Shown here: one piece after another, positions 25,136 through 35,940 of the stretch
Position numbering within the stretch: position 1 is the first letter of the stretch
Layout of the letters: the number at the start of each line of letters is the position of its first letter
From: Hirundichthys speculiger
Taxonomy: Eukaryota; Chordata; Actinopteri; Beloniformes; Exocoetidae
Direction of reading: 5' to 3'
DNA: 64,000 bases
Assembly: GCA_018398805.1 (NCBI GenBank)
Contig: JAGFBZ010000688.1
Location: 186,001 to 250,000 of the forward strand
Translations under genes and position numbers: made by a program
Notes under the pieces: model-generated
Database searches by the model: none
Seen by the model: only the letters and a program-made list of their open reading frames with translations
Told to the model about the DNA's origin: nothing

Positions 25136-26686
25136 TGTTCCTTTAAAACACTTCTACAAAATACCAACTTCAGGCCTGGGGGTGATTTAATAGTGCCAGC
25201 AAGAGTATATTGTGTTACTTAATCTACCACAGAACCACTGCAATGTTTTATAATAACTGACTGGCAAAAAAAAAAAAAAAAAAAAAACTTCTGAAGATGT
25301 TGAAATTAGACCACGACCAGCAGAAACTGCTGGGATTCATGAGACAAACAGAAACCTCAAAGGGACAAACTGCTTTTTCAAGAATAAAAAAAAAAAAAAA
25401 AAAAGGGGGTAAGTTTTTAAGTATTTAAGTTATTACAACTCTTCATTCAACCCTGAAGAGAAAAGCTAACTAAAGCCAAAAAGACAAGCTTCAAGTTACG
25501 ATGTTACGAAGAATGGAAGACCCCCAAGGCCTTGGTTACTGAAAGACCACACCAGTGTCTAACTGGTTTCAGGTAATCACAGGGACAGCTGGGTTTTTAC
25601 GGAGGCTGTCCAAAACAAGAACGAAGCGGAACTCAAGTTTATATACAATAACTTTACCTGACAAGTTTAATCCACTGAATATTCAAATTTCAGGTTTTAT
25701 TTAAAGGTACAGCGTCAACCATCCTCCCCGCCGTTCAGGAAGTGGTGCCGGTTTAGCGCTGAGTGAACGTGGGTCAATCAACTCACGGGCTCATTAAACT
25801 TTTTCGCAACTAGAAAAGCCCAAACATGAAGAGGCGAGATCATGAAATCAGACCGGGCCGCCACTCCGCCGTCCTTTCACACTCGGCTCTCTGTGCAGAA
25901 ATAAACTCAATTTCACTCAGTCAGAAATTGAGTTGAGCATCGACATGAATGTGCAAATTGCAAGTGCAACCCTCAGATCGGCAACCACTTCAGCTAATCT
26001 GCTTTTCATATTAGATTAGGCCCAGATGATCATCAGTTACCAAAAAAAAAAAAAAAAAGTGGTGGACTTGCATAAACGGATCTCTATGTATTATTGCTTT
26101 AACTGCGTTTTGCTGGACTGCCATTCATTTTCTCCGTCTGTACGGGACCTTTTGCCTCTCAAGCTGTGGACGTCCATCTAAATACGCACATCTGCCGGCT
26201 GCGCCTGCTTCATCCAATCACACGTGTTCACACTTAAAGCCAATTAAGGACAACCAGTGAAAGGAAAAATGAATGTCTGTGGTCCGTCGGAGGAAATTTC
26301 AGCACCCGGAGGACGCGGGGGTGCCAAATACTTCTGTCAAATTACATTGAAATGAGCTGAGGTGTCACCACCGCATTCATGGAGGCTCACAAAGCTCTTA
26401 TTAGAAAATATTTTCCAAAGGACACCGTTTGCTCTTGATACAGAATGCTAAACACAGCTGTTGCATATTCGGCTCCTCTTACGTTCCACTAATAATTTTG
26501 TCCGTCGTAATCTCCACTTTGCAGGCCTGTCGACAGCAGATGAACAACTTTGAAGGCTGTCATTTTTCACCGAGATCTTTGACCACTGTGTCAAGTTTTG
26601 GCGAGCACAAACCAACGTTTCTCAATGGAGTCTGGACTCTCCGTGGGTTCATGATGCTAACGAAGCCTGGGATACGGAAATAGACG
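25136..26686. other. Unassigned sequence with A runs
   Basis: A runs at about 25266-25287, 25386-25404 and 26041-26058. No frame or repeat end recognised. Confidence 0.5.
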
Positions 26687-26694
26687 GAAACTGG

Positions 26695-27015
26695 TAGGGG
26701 TGCACGATAATTATCGACCCAATAACTATCGGGCCGATATCAGGAAATTATGACGTCATTCCGATAACTCCGATATCACGACGAATAGCCCCGATAACAT
26801 ATATATTTTTGTCAACACGGCAGTGCCTCGCTCCCTCTGAGCCTTGAATGACCGGCAGTGAATGTTATGTTCAAGTGACGTCGGCATTTGGTTTTGTTCA
26901 TAGTATTGATGTCATGATCTTAGGTATATGTGTGTGTTATCGGGTATCGGTATCGGCCTTTAGGAGCCAAAAGTTATCGGTATCGGTTTTAAAAAACAGT
27001 TATCGTGCATCCCTA
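26695..27015 (+). mobile_element. hAT-N1 copy 6, internally deleted (321 bp)
   Basis: The ends are TAGGGGTGCACGATAATT and GTTATCGTGCATCCCTA, with a perfect 8-bp duplication GAAACTGG (26687-26694 and 27016-27023). The deletion joins GTTCAAGTGACGTCGGCAT directly to TTGGTTTTGTTCATAG, a different junction from copy 3. Confidence 0.94.
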
Positions 27016-27023
27016 GAAACTGG

Positions 27024-28284
27024 TCTTCCACGGTAGTCAGGTCGTCAGCGAACTAAATATCTTTGGGAGCATGAATGTTGCTGAGCCTGAACAAGCCCAT
27101 ACCATAATACTGCCGCCTCAGGCGCGCATACTGGCCAGTCCTGATTCCATGTTTATGCCATTTTTCCCCCATACTCTTCTTGTTTTACATGTTGCCGGTT
27201 GGAAGACTGGGAGAACGCTCCCATTTCACTTGGTTGCATTACAGCAACCAAGTGAAATGGGATGGATCTTGCAAGTGGCTTTCCTGTCGTGCCACTGAGG
27301 AGTAACTGACGTTTGCCAGGCATGAACAAAGTCCAAACATTATCTCGCTGTCCCTCTTCAGTTATCGTTTCTTATGTCTAGATAAAACAGACTTTCTTCT
27401 TTACAGTTAAGCAGCCCTTTAACATCATTCTGCTACATACTGGAAACACCTCAGACGTGATAATAAAAAATAAAAACTGCTAATATAGACCCCGGACAGT
27501 CAATTTTCAGAAACCCAGAGTGTAACCGCCGAGCAAATATCATTAAATATAAAGTAAAGAAACGGTGGTGAGTAAAAACTCCCCGAGCATGAACAAACAA
27601 TGAGAAGAAAAATAAAAACTAAAGCATATCGGACACATACAGAGCTGCAAGTGTGTCCAGTTCACTGTTTGTAGCCATGTAAGTAAAGACCTCACAAGAG
27701 CCAGAATTTTTTGCTAAATCTTTCGGTCTGCGAGTTAAAACTGTGGCTTTTAGTCATTCAGGTGCATTCGGCGTTAGCTGCAGCACATTACAGCCTCGTG
27801 ATCGATCCCCACAGATCATCTTTACGGCCCCTTGTAACATTTTCTGCAGTATTAGGGAAGAATTTAAACGCCAGACCACCAAACTGGAACGATCTGCCTT
27901 CGTGGTTGGGTCTCGGCCAAAGGAACTAGCACAGGGAACGGACCACAACTCAAGTAGGAGTGCAGAGGAACACGCTTCGTCTTGGCCCGAGTTGTAAAGT
28001 AATATGATGTGTTCCTTTTAGATCCGTGTTTTTACTCGTCCCTCTCTTTCCCTTCTGTCATCACAACACAGACACTCGTATGGGGAAGGCATCTGAAGAG
28101 GAAAATATATATTCAGAACATGAGTGCATGGCATCTAGAAATAGGCAACCATTTACCGCCATAGTGATATGTGCTTGCTGATATTTCGATGGCATCCCAT
28201 TTCTGATATATTGTGCAGCAACTGCTAACAAGCACAGATGGCTGTTAAAGCTGGTTTAAATGACCTTCGATATCTGAAGATCTA
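27024..28284. other. Unassigned sequence with a strong hairpin
   Basis: Contains the 19-bp hairpin at 27219-27262. Otherwise no gene or repeat end is recognised. Confidence 0.5.
27219..27262. repeat. Perfect 19-bp inverted repeat with 6-nt loop
   Basis: Left arm TCCCATTTCACTTGGTTGC (27219-27237), loop ATTACA, exact complement at 27244-27262. Not at the end of an identified element. Confidence 0.95.
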
Positions 28285-28292
28285 CTTCTGAC

Positions 28293-29414
28293 TAGAGGTG
28301 CACGATACCTATCGGGCCGATAACTATCGGGCTGATAACAGGAAATTATGACGTCATTCCGATAAGACCGATATTACGACGAATAGCCCCGATAACATAT
28401 TTATTTTTGTCAACACAGCAGTGCCTCTCTCCCACTGAGTCTTGAATGACCGGCAGTGAATATTATGTTCAAGTGACGTCGGCATAATCAGAAAAACAAT
28501 TACTCAATAAGGAAAGTCAAGAATACCCCCTCATGCCAGAAAACAATTCGTTAACTCGGTCATAATTTTGGTAGTTGCTGACTTTAATTGATATTCGCAG
28601 TAATTTCTCACGTTACACATAAAAAAAAAAAAAAATAGAAAAGGCTGAAAGAACGACTAGCAAATGAGGGAACGTCGGAATTTACGTTACACCTTGAATG
28701 CAGCCTGCAACACAGCGTACTGATCACAACAAACATGGCGGCTGGAATTTCGTTAAGAAGAAGATAGTTTGGTGGTTATTTGTGACGAATACGAGGAGGG
28801 AAGCACAAGCTTTAATACGTAAAACCTGATCTGCCACCTACAACATAACAATTGCTTCCATGGAGTTTTGAAATCGTGCTAACGTGAGCTAACGGAAGCT
28901 AATGCTAATGTGCACAAGCCAGCAGCAGTCTCCCCGCCCCTCTCCTCCCTCATTCCTCTCATCTAAAGCTTCCATGAAAATAAAAAATAAAAAATAAAAA
29001 CCACTGAATCTCATTTACTTTAATTAAAGGTATTAATTTAAATGGAACCACAAGCCAAAATCCTTTAAATGTTAATCTTTTTTAGTTAGTAATTCTGATG
29101 CATGTATTTCCATCAGTTCAAGGAGCCTTTATTTTTTTTATATCAGTCAGTAATGAACCTTATTTAAGTTAATGTGAGATATCAAATAGGTTTGTTTGAT
29201 AGCTTTACGAAAATGTTTGAGAGGCTTGCCAATAGTTTTCTTTGGAAAAAATAAATATCTGTTCATTTAAAAAGTCTAAACTATTTTTGATTTTGATCAT
29301 AGTATTGATGTAATGATCTTAGGTATATGTGTGTGTTATCGGTTATTGGTATCGGCCTTTAGGAGCTGAAAGTTAACGGTATCGGTTTTAAAAAACAGTT
29401 ATCGTGCATCCCTA
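28293..29414 (+). mobile_element. hAT-N1 copy 7, full length
   Basis: The ends are TAGAGGTGCACGATACCT and GTTATCGTGCATCCCTA, with a perfect 8-bp duplication CTTCTGAC (28285-28292 and 29415-29422). 1,122 bp. It keeps the site where N6 inserted into copy 1, empty. Confidence 0.94.
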
Positions 29415-29422
29415 CTTCTGAC

Positions 29423-30652
29423 CACATTTGTTCCTCAAAGATTTCGCTTCACTGCTGTCCTTCCAAGAAATTCAATTTCAGTAGTTTTCTGCAATGTCCT
29501 CAGTTGTTTCATTTGGCTCATGAAAACCAGTATTTTGACCTTGATAAATGGAAAAGGCATGTCTTTATCTCACAGCTCACCCCTTAAACTGCCAAAGGAC
29601 GACCAGGGACTGACTGAATTGCTTCGATACCAGCAAGTATCAAAAAAAAAACTATGTGTCTCTCGATACCTTGCAGTAACACCACAACTGCTGCACCGAC
29701 TGCTCCGATCAATAGCTACTGAGTAAATATTGTAAACACCACTGGTTGTTACAAAAAACTCACCATAGTGAGTTGCTGCAAAGACCGTAAACTGGACTGT
29801 TTATCTTTGTTTTGCCTGCAGAGCTCAAGACTGTCAGGGTTTGGTTTTGTTGATTGAACACCTTAATGAATGAATGAAGCTTCATTCACGCTTCGGCATA
29901 GCAGATATGCAGATAGTTTTGATATTCATACTTGTGCGTTGTCAACCTCTACATGGCGCTGTGGGTTCTCTCTGCAGCGCTGTAGCTTGTAACGCTGAGC
30001 TTCCTTTACTTCCTTTATATCGCTCAAACTGAGCAACAGAGCGAATAGAGGGTATCTTACGTGAGTTGGTCATGATAAATGTTTGGCATCCGTCATTTTT
30101 ACAGCCATTGCAGTAAACTATTGTTCTACCCGACATGAAAACGACGAAAAAAAAAGTAGCAGCGGGAAATACGGAGACGAAGAACACTTCACAAGAATCA
30201 CTTTTCTTGTGGTTGGCGTTGATGCAAAGCAAACCTAGATTTGGACAAAGGTGCAAGTCAGGGTTTTGAGTGTAGGGATGCTGTCGCTTTGATGCAGAAG
30301 TATAAAACTTGATTTATACTTCGGCCTAAAAGCTTCGGCGTCATCTCTACGCTGTAAGCTACGCCAGACCTTGACATGTACCTCTCTCCAAATCCAACTA
30401 CGGGTCGCCTCAATGCAGACTGCAACCAATGTCATTTGTTGGTGGATTTGTTCTTCCTCATCTTCATCTTTCCCAGCGCTACTTCATCGTCTTAAAGTCA
30501 AGGAGAGGGATAGTTTGCTGCAACGCCTGTTAAATGACTACATATAGACATATAAAGGAAGTAAACAAAAGGAAGCTCAACACTGCAAGCTACAGCGCTG
30601 CAGAGAAGATCCAGTGCTCCAGTCTGGAAGTTGGTGGCGCAAATACACAACA
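29423..30652. other. Unassigned, including an inverted dispersed repeat (about 29.93-30.62 kb)
   Basis: The phrase CTGCAGCGCTGTAGCTTG near 29975 reappears in inverted form near 30588 (CAAGCTACAGCGCTGCAG), with GAAGCTCA-type flanks on both. This suggests a 0.65-kb MITE or two opposed fragments, also represented at 21.4-21.7 kb and 49.8 kb. Class unknown. Confidence 0.5.
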
Positions 30653-30660
30653 ATCCACAG

Positions 30661-31283
30661 TAGGGATGCACATTTTGGATTTTTTTTTATGACCGTTAAC
30701 CGATGCCCTTTAACGTTTAATAACCATTAACCGATAAGTCCGGGAGGGTTGGCTGCCGCGATGTTGCGCGCGTTGTCGTGGACGCATGAGGACACTTCCC
30801 TGTGTATACTCTCGCGGCAATGTGTCGCCGTCAGCGTGTCGCAGAGATGCTGCCGTCCCTTTTGATTTATACATAGCGCGGTCTCCGGCTATGTTATTCC
30901 ACGCCACAACGCAAAAGCGACAATCACGAACTAGCTAAACTTACTAAACTTATCTCCTGCGTTTTTCCACTTCCTCACCGTCTCGGCCGTATCCAGACCC
31001 ACATTCATCGCTATCTCCCTCCATGAATTACTACAATATGTGTTGTCTTTGTAGTGTAGAGAACCAGAATAGTACAGATCTGGGTACTTCCTTATTTTTT
31101 CGATAACGCGCTCTTTTCTACGCGGATGTAGAATTGACCAATCAGAGGCCTGTTGCACCTGTCGACATGTCCCCATGAGTTGATTGAATTACGTAGCTTA
31201 AAAACAAAATTGACCATTAGTATTAATCGGTTAGAGTTACTGTTATCGGTTAACGGTTAAACAGTTGACCATGTGCATCCCTA
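30661..31283 (-). mobile_element. hAT-N2 copy 3
   Basis: The ends are TAGGGATGCACATTTTGG and ATGTGCATCCCTA, with a perfect 8-bp duplication ATCCACAG (30653-30660 and 31284-31291). 623 bp. Confidence 0.95.
30931..31176 (-). CDS. MADF-domain protein exon carried by hAT-N2 (copy 3)
   Basis: An 81-codon frame collinear with the one at 23.4 kb: MGTCRQVQQASDWSILHPRR, VIEKIRKYPDLYYSGSLH, SWREIAMNVGL, VRKWKNAGDKF. Substitutions relative to copy 2 include His to Asp and Asp to Tyr in KYPHLYD and Arg to Gly in KNARDKF; no stop or frameshift is present. The donor-like TTTAGTAAGT follows as in the other copies. As in copy 2, the exon sits inside a short non-autonomous element, so any function would be at the transposon level. 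Confidence 0.7.
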   Translation of the reverse strand: MGTCRQVQQASDWSILHPRRKERVIEKIRKYPDLYYSGSLHYKDNTYCSNSWREIAMNVGLDTAETVRKWKNAGDKFSKFS

Positions 31284-31347
31284 ATCCACAGGTATGAACC
31301 CCAAAGGCGGCACCTGCTGCAGCTACGCAAACGCATCTAGTAGTGGC

Positions 31348-31901
31348 TAGGGGTGTGAAAAAAAAAAAATCGATTTGGCAATATATCGGGATTTTCGGCT
31401 ACCCAATATAATATCGATTTTTCAGCTCCTAATATCGATTTTTTTCCAAAAACACTAATAATAAACAATAAATAGGTTGTTTTGAAGCAAATAGTTTTTA
31501 CTCAATTTGTTCCTCTGAATGATCAATATCATCTGATGAACATATACAGCAACTTGATTTTTTTTATCTCTACTTTTAATTTTGATATTAACTGGGTAGA
31601 ATATCGTAAAATATCGTGATATCGTGATGATATCATATCGTATATTTTTTCCAAAAACACTAATAATAAATAAATAAATAGGTTGTTTTAAAGCAAATTG
31701 TTTTGACTCAATTTGTCCTCTGAATGATCAATATCATCTGATTAACATATACAGCAACTTGATTTTTCATCTCTACTTTTAATTTTGATATTAACTGGGT
31801 AGAATATCGCAATATATCATGATATCATGATGATATTGTATTGTGGCCCAAGTATCATGACACATATCGTATTGCGGGGTCCTTGCCAATACTCACCCCG
31901 A
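31348..31901. mobile_element. hAT-N4 element with internal ~205-bp duplication
   Basis: The left end is TAGGGGTGTGAAAAA; the right end is CTTGCCAATACTCACCCCGA, where the last bases are mutated from CCCCTA. The 8-bp duplication GTAGTGGC is perfect (31340-31347 and 31902-31909). A ~205-bp segment starting CCAAAAACACTAATAATAAA occurs twice in tandem (from 31446 and from 31651). Confidence 0.88.
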
Positions 31902-32099
31902 GTAGTGGCCTTATCATACAAATGCAAATTATTATCGGCATCATACCCATGATCAACCAAATGCAAATTATGACAAGAGTTGTGCAGTAAACTTAGTCTA
32001 ACATCCTTTATGTTAAAATTTTATTACATTGGTATCAGGAAAAAGTATCGTTGGGGTATCGGTATCGATACCAAGGACATCATAAACAACACCAACAGT

Positions 32100-33000
32100 A
32101 CTGCTGCTTAGCTCCTGTCAGGTGGACGGGCGCCGGAACAACCTGCCGCCTCCTCGGCAGTCGCAGCAGACGCGAGGCCGACGCACAACGCGACCCTCGC
32201 GGGTCTGCTCCGTAGCCACCCGCTGCATAACGTTGAGTTAATGTCACGTCTATATCCCACGCATCGCCGTGACGGTCACATCCAACCCCCACACCCCCTC
32301 CTCCTCCTCCACCCCCGTGCTCGTGTTGTTTTCCAGAGCCTGTTTTCAGATATGCTCCTGCCTCCGTCACACGTTTAAAAACAAAAAACAAAACAGACAA
32401 ACCACAACAACCGGCGAGCCTGCGGCGTTAGCAGCCCCGCTAGCTCGCGACCACAACAACGCAGCCCCAGACCAGCTGACGGCTGTCACGTTGACGTTGT
32501 CGTTACCCCAACGGCCTTCGGTTAAAAGGGGAAAGAAAAAAAACCCACCTACGAACCGGAGAGCGACGTGTCCGTGGCGGGGTTTCCTAAGAAACGTCCC
32601 GCGAGCGCGAGCTGCTGCGGCGGCTAGCGCGCGGTGCTAGCTAGCCGCTCCGGGAGCCTCTGCGCCGCCTCGACTCACCAGCGCGGCGGCGCGGCGGCGG
32701 CGGCTTTCACCGGGAAGTACTTCGACGGGAGCGGCGGCGATATCCTCCAATCTGTCGGTTAAGTCGTTGCGGAGCCCTCCGTGTACATCCATATGTCTCG
32801 GGCGATGCGTTAATCCGAGGAGGAGGGGGGTGAAAAACCAAAAAAAAAAGTGCGGTCACTGCTTCCTCCCCATCCTCCTGCCGGTAGCCATTACATCCAA
32901 ATCAGGGGAGCTCGATCCAGTCGGGTCCCAGAGAAGAGTTTCCTCCTCTCGGCGACGACCGACGCCACATCTGCGGCGCAAAGCTGACATCTGTTGGATG
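32100..33000. promoter_or_regulatory. CpG-island-like block, candidate host promoter
   Basis: CpG-dense, GC-rich sequence in contrast to the AT-rich, CpG-poor surroundings, with GCGGCGGCG runs at 32681-32703 and GCTAGCTAGC words near 32630-32645. No transposon ends bound it. In vertebrates such blocks usually mark promoters and first exons. Transcription direction is not certain; the best splice donor points to the minus strand. Confidence 0.55.
32679..32792 (-). CDS. Candidate first coding exon of a host gene (38 codons)
   Basis: On the minus strand an ATG at 32792 opens a frame that starts MDVHGGLRND, continues through an acidic LTDRLEDI stretch, and ends RRRRAAAL exactly at CTG|GTGAGT, a near-consensus splice donor (intron begins 32678). 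The exon would end in phase 0. It lies in the CpG-rich block, and the long transposon-rich stretch to the left would be intron. I do not recognise the protein. It could also be 5' UTR or chance; upstream in-frame sequence and codon conservation could not be tested. Confidence 0.3.
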
Positions 33001-33411
33001 GATGGAAACAAGGCACTCACTGGTTTGGATTTAAGGACATTTAAAAAAAACATTTTCTTCTTTTAGATCAACTAGAACCAACTGAAATAGGGGGTCAGTT
33101 TAGATACTTTACATTGGTCGTTTTTGACAGGTTTAAAGGTTTTAATTTTTTTTTTACCAGAATCCTTCTGTCTTTATTTAAAACAAGCCATTTCAGACTT
33201 ATTTTATTCCAATTGCTCATTTATCCAGTATTCGCATTCAGGTGCACAAACTTGGACACTTTTAATTCAGTTCAACAATATTTTTTTAATCACTGAATGT
33301 AAATCAAAAAAAAAAAAAAAAAAAAAACGTCAAACTAAACATCAAAAGTAAGGAAATTCAGGTTTGGTAGATTATTTCTTAGTTGTAACAATGCTTCTTG
33401 GCAGTAAATCC
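33001..33411. other. No recognisable feature; A run
   Basis: AT-rich, with an A run at 33308-33327. Confidence 0.5.
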
Positions 33412-33413
33412 TA

Positions 33414-33763
33414 CAGTCATGGAAAAAATTATTAGACCACCCTTGTTTTCTTCAGTTTCTTGTTCATTTTAATGCCTGGTACAACTAAAGGTACATTTGT
33501 TTGGACAAACATAACGATAACCACAAAGATTGCTCATAAGAGTTTTATTTAAGAGCTGATATCTTACCATTTTCCATGGTTTTCTTGATTATAACCTAAA
33601 TCACTTAAGTTTTTACATCAATAGCTATGGCGTTGTACTGCCAAAAACACTGCTTTTATGCATTCAGTGTTTTCTTTTCTGTCTGTTTTAGTCACATGAT
33701 GACGTTTAAAATGAACAAGAAAGTGAAGAAAAAATGGTGGTCTAATAATTTTTTCCATGACTG
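33414..33763. mobile_element. Tc1-type MITE (350 bp)
   Basis: Perfect 28-bp terminal inverted repeats starting CAGTCATGGAAAAAATTATT, flanked by TA on both sides (33412-33413 and 33764-33765). No coding capacity. A form widely seen in fish genomes. Confidence 0.93.
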
Positions 33764-33888
33764 TATACACTTGGAAATAGGGCTGTAGCGAAACACTAAT
33801 CTCACGATACGATATATATTGATATTGATATTGATATATTGATATTCATCTTACAATACATTTACATCATTTTCCAAAATATTTTAAA

Positions 33889-34625
33889 TATGGAGCCCCA
33901 TTTGGGTCATAATTCAATGAATAAATGAGTCTATTATTATGAAATACAGGCGTTTATTATTATGAAATATTTCCTATTATTATGATAATGTTTTTGTTTT
34001 TCATAAGAATGAGCTTTTACATAATAATGGTTTTGTTTTTCATAAGAATGATTTGTGTGTCAATCACAGCAGAGAGGGCGGAGCCATTTATGTGATTGGC
34101 TGCTCTTTCATTCAGGCATAAGCAACAGAACAGTAAATATCGATAGTGGGCGAGAGGTGCGATGTATATACTCCAGGCCAGTAGGTGGCAGAATGCACCT
34201 CAGTTTACAGTTAAAAGCTGACATCGACTAAGAAACGTCAAGGTTTCCCGTAGCTCGGTCCAAGCTGCCATAGCTACAATCGGACTAGGAGCGCACCTTG
34301 ATGACGCCACAGCCCGCTGCTAACGGGACCTCACGGCCAAAACTGGCAAAATGTCATTATTATGGAAAAGCTCATTCTTTTGAAAAACGAAGCCATTATG
34401 TAAAAACTCATTCTTAGATTAAAAAGCCATTCTGAAATTAACTATTATGCATTAAACTAAGATTAAATAATAATAAAAATGTATTTCATAATAATCACAT
34501 TTTTTTTCATAATAATGGGAAACATTTCATAATAATGGATATGTATTTCATAATAATAAACGCCTGTATTTCATAATAATAGACTCATTTTATTCATTAA
34601 ATTATGAATCAAATGGGGCTCCATA
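33889..34625. mobile_element. MITE P copy 2, nested in N3
   Basis: Same termini and core as the copy at 12.5 kb. Flanked by TTTAAA on both sides (33883-33888 and 34626-34631). The N3 copy at 43.3 kb provides the empty site (ATTTTAAAGGGG on the matching strand), showing TTTAAA occurs once before insertion. Confidence 0.9.
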
Positions 34626-34671
34626 TTTAAAGGGACAAAGTGATTTTGGTGACATCTTGTGAGTTTTCCAA

Positions 34672-35064
34672 TGACTGTTTCATTTCATTTCATTTCATTT
34701 TATTGATTCATTCCAGACATGTCAAAACAATCTTTTAAAGCAAAGACAATTTTAACACTATCGTGAATCTATGTATCTGAAAATAATTATAATATATTTA
34801 TAAAATAAAATATATAATAATGCATAAATCAATATACACTGTCACATGTGCATAACCATAATTTAGAGACATATAGAACCTCTTGTAAATAAATCTAAAT
34901 ATTAAATGGACATATTCCCCCCAAAAAAGAAGAAATAAAAAATAAACAAAATTTATACCCAATGTATACACACAGATCTATATACATACACATACATACC
35001 AATATGCAAAACACATATCTGGTTTAACATGTCAGAAAAGGGGTAGGAAGAAGTAAAACCTTTT
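34672..35064 (-). mobile_element. LINE 3' end with (AAATG)n tail, nested in N3
   Basis: On the minus strand it reads TACTTCTTCCTACCCCTTTT, then AT-rich sequence, then GACATGTCTGGAATGAATCA and AATAAAATGAAATGAAATG, the common 3' UTR form of a fish non-LTR element. The sequence is absent from the matching point of the N3 copy at 43.3 kb. Confidence 0.7.
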
Positions 35065-35321
35065 GAATTAATTGAACTGAAAGCATCAATTCCAGATTAT
35101 ATGGCTGACAGGCAGCTTGCAAATGCTGGACAAAATGAATAAAAGATTTGTCTAGAAAAATTGTTTAATTTATTTAAACAGTGCAAATTGTTGCTTGCTT
35201 GGGGGTTTAGAAAGAAGCTTAGAATATCGATACCCATGGCTGAAAAATCGATACTCTCTGGGGAAATAAAATATCGATATATATCGCAGAATCGATATAA
35301 TCGCTCAGCTCTACTTGGAAA

Positions 35322-35856
35322 TCCTAATTATATTTCTCTTAAATGTTGCCACATTTGTAAAGATCATGTCTGTGGGTTGCACCCATGAAAGATTTTCTAA
35401 ATCAAGCTTCTTTTTTTTCCTTTTTTACTCCCAGTGACACACACTGATAATATTCTGTGCAATAATAACAGTGTTATGTCAGTATTATCCTACACAGTAA
35501 TAACAGTGCAATATTAATAATATCTTGTGCAATAACTTGGACTCATGAAGGTGCAGAGCAGTGAGATCATACCTCTTCTTTCAGCTCATCAGTGTCATTC
35601 CACCACCCTGACTACTGCAGTCCTGAATGTGCAGTGCAGATGTCTATATTTTATCCATTTACAGTTAGAAATGCTATTTTATTTATCCCTACCTTTTTGT
35701 TTTATCTTGTACCTGCTACGCAGGAGATGCACCAAAATCCAGTTCTAGGATTATGACAGTAAAACCCTTCTAATTCCAATAAAGTCTGGTCTATTTATCT
35801 TAATCTAAATAAACTCATAAAAACAGAACCGGTTCAAACTATACATGTGCTGTGTG
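35322..35856. other. No recognisable feature
   Basis: AT-rich unique-looking sequence with AATAATA words. No gene seen. Confidence 0.5.
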
Positions 35857-35940
35857 TAGGGCTGGGCAACGATTAAAATGTTTAATCATGATTAATTGGA
35901 TTATTTCCCTGATTAATCTGGATTAATCACATCGTATATG
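35857..35940. mobile_element. hAT-N10 left end
   Basis: TAGGGCTGGGCAACGATTAA followed by GATTAATC-rich sequence; it pairs with the inverted end at 42.1 kb. The flanking octamers (GCTGTGTG here, GTAATTTT there) do not match, so the two may come from one heavily nested element or from two truncated copies. Confidence 0.65.

Larger units (their letters stand above)
33778..35313 (+). mobile_element. hAT-N3 copy, carrying two nested insertions
   Basis: The left end is TAGGGCTGTAGCGAAACACT; the right end is ATAATCGCTCAGCTCTA, with a perfect 8-bp duplication CTTGGAAA (33770-33777 and 35314-35321). Removing the nested MITE P (33889-34625) and a LINE tail (about 34672-35064) leaves roughly 0.4 kb collinear with the copy at 43.3 kb. 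Confidence 0.93.

Noticed and set aside
27071..27150. Tc1-like GGSIMVW signature on the minus strand
   Set aside because: Only seven residues match, a stop precedes them, and nothing upstream or downstream fits a transposase.
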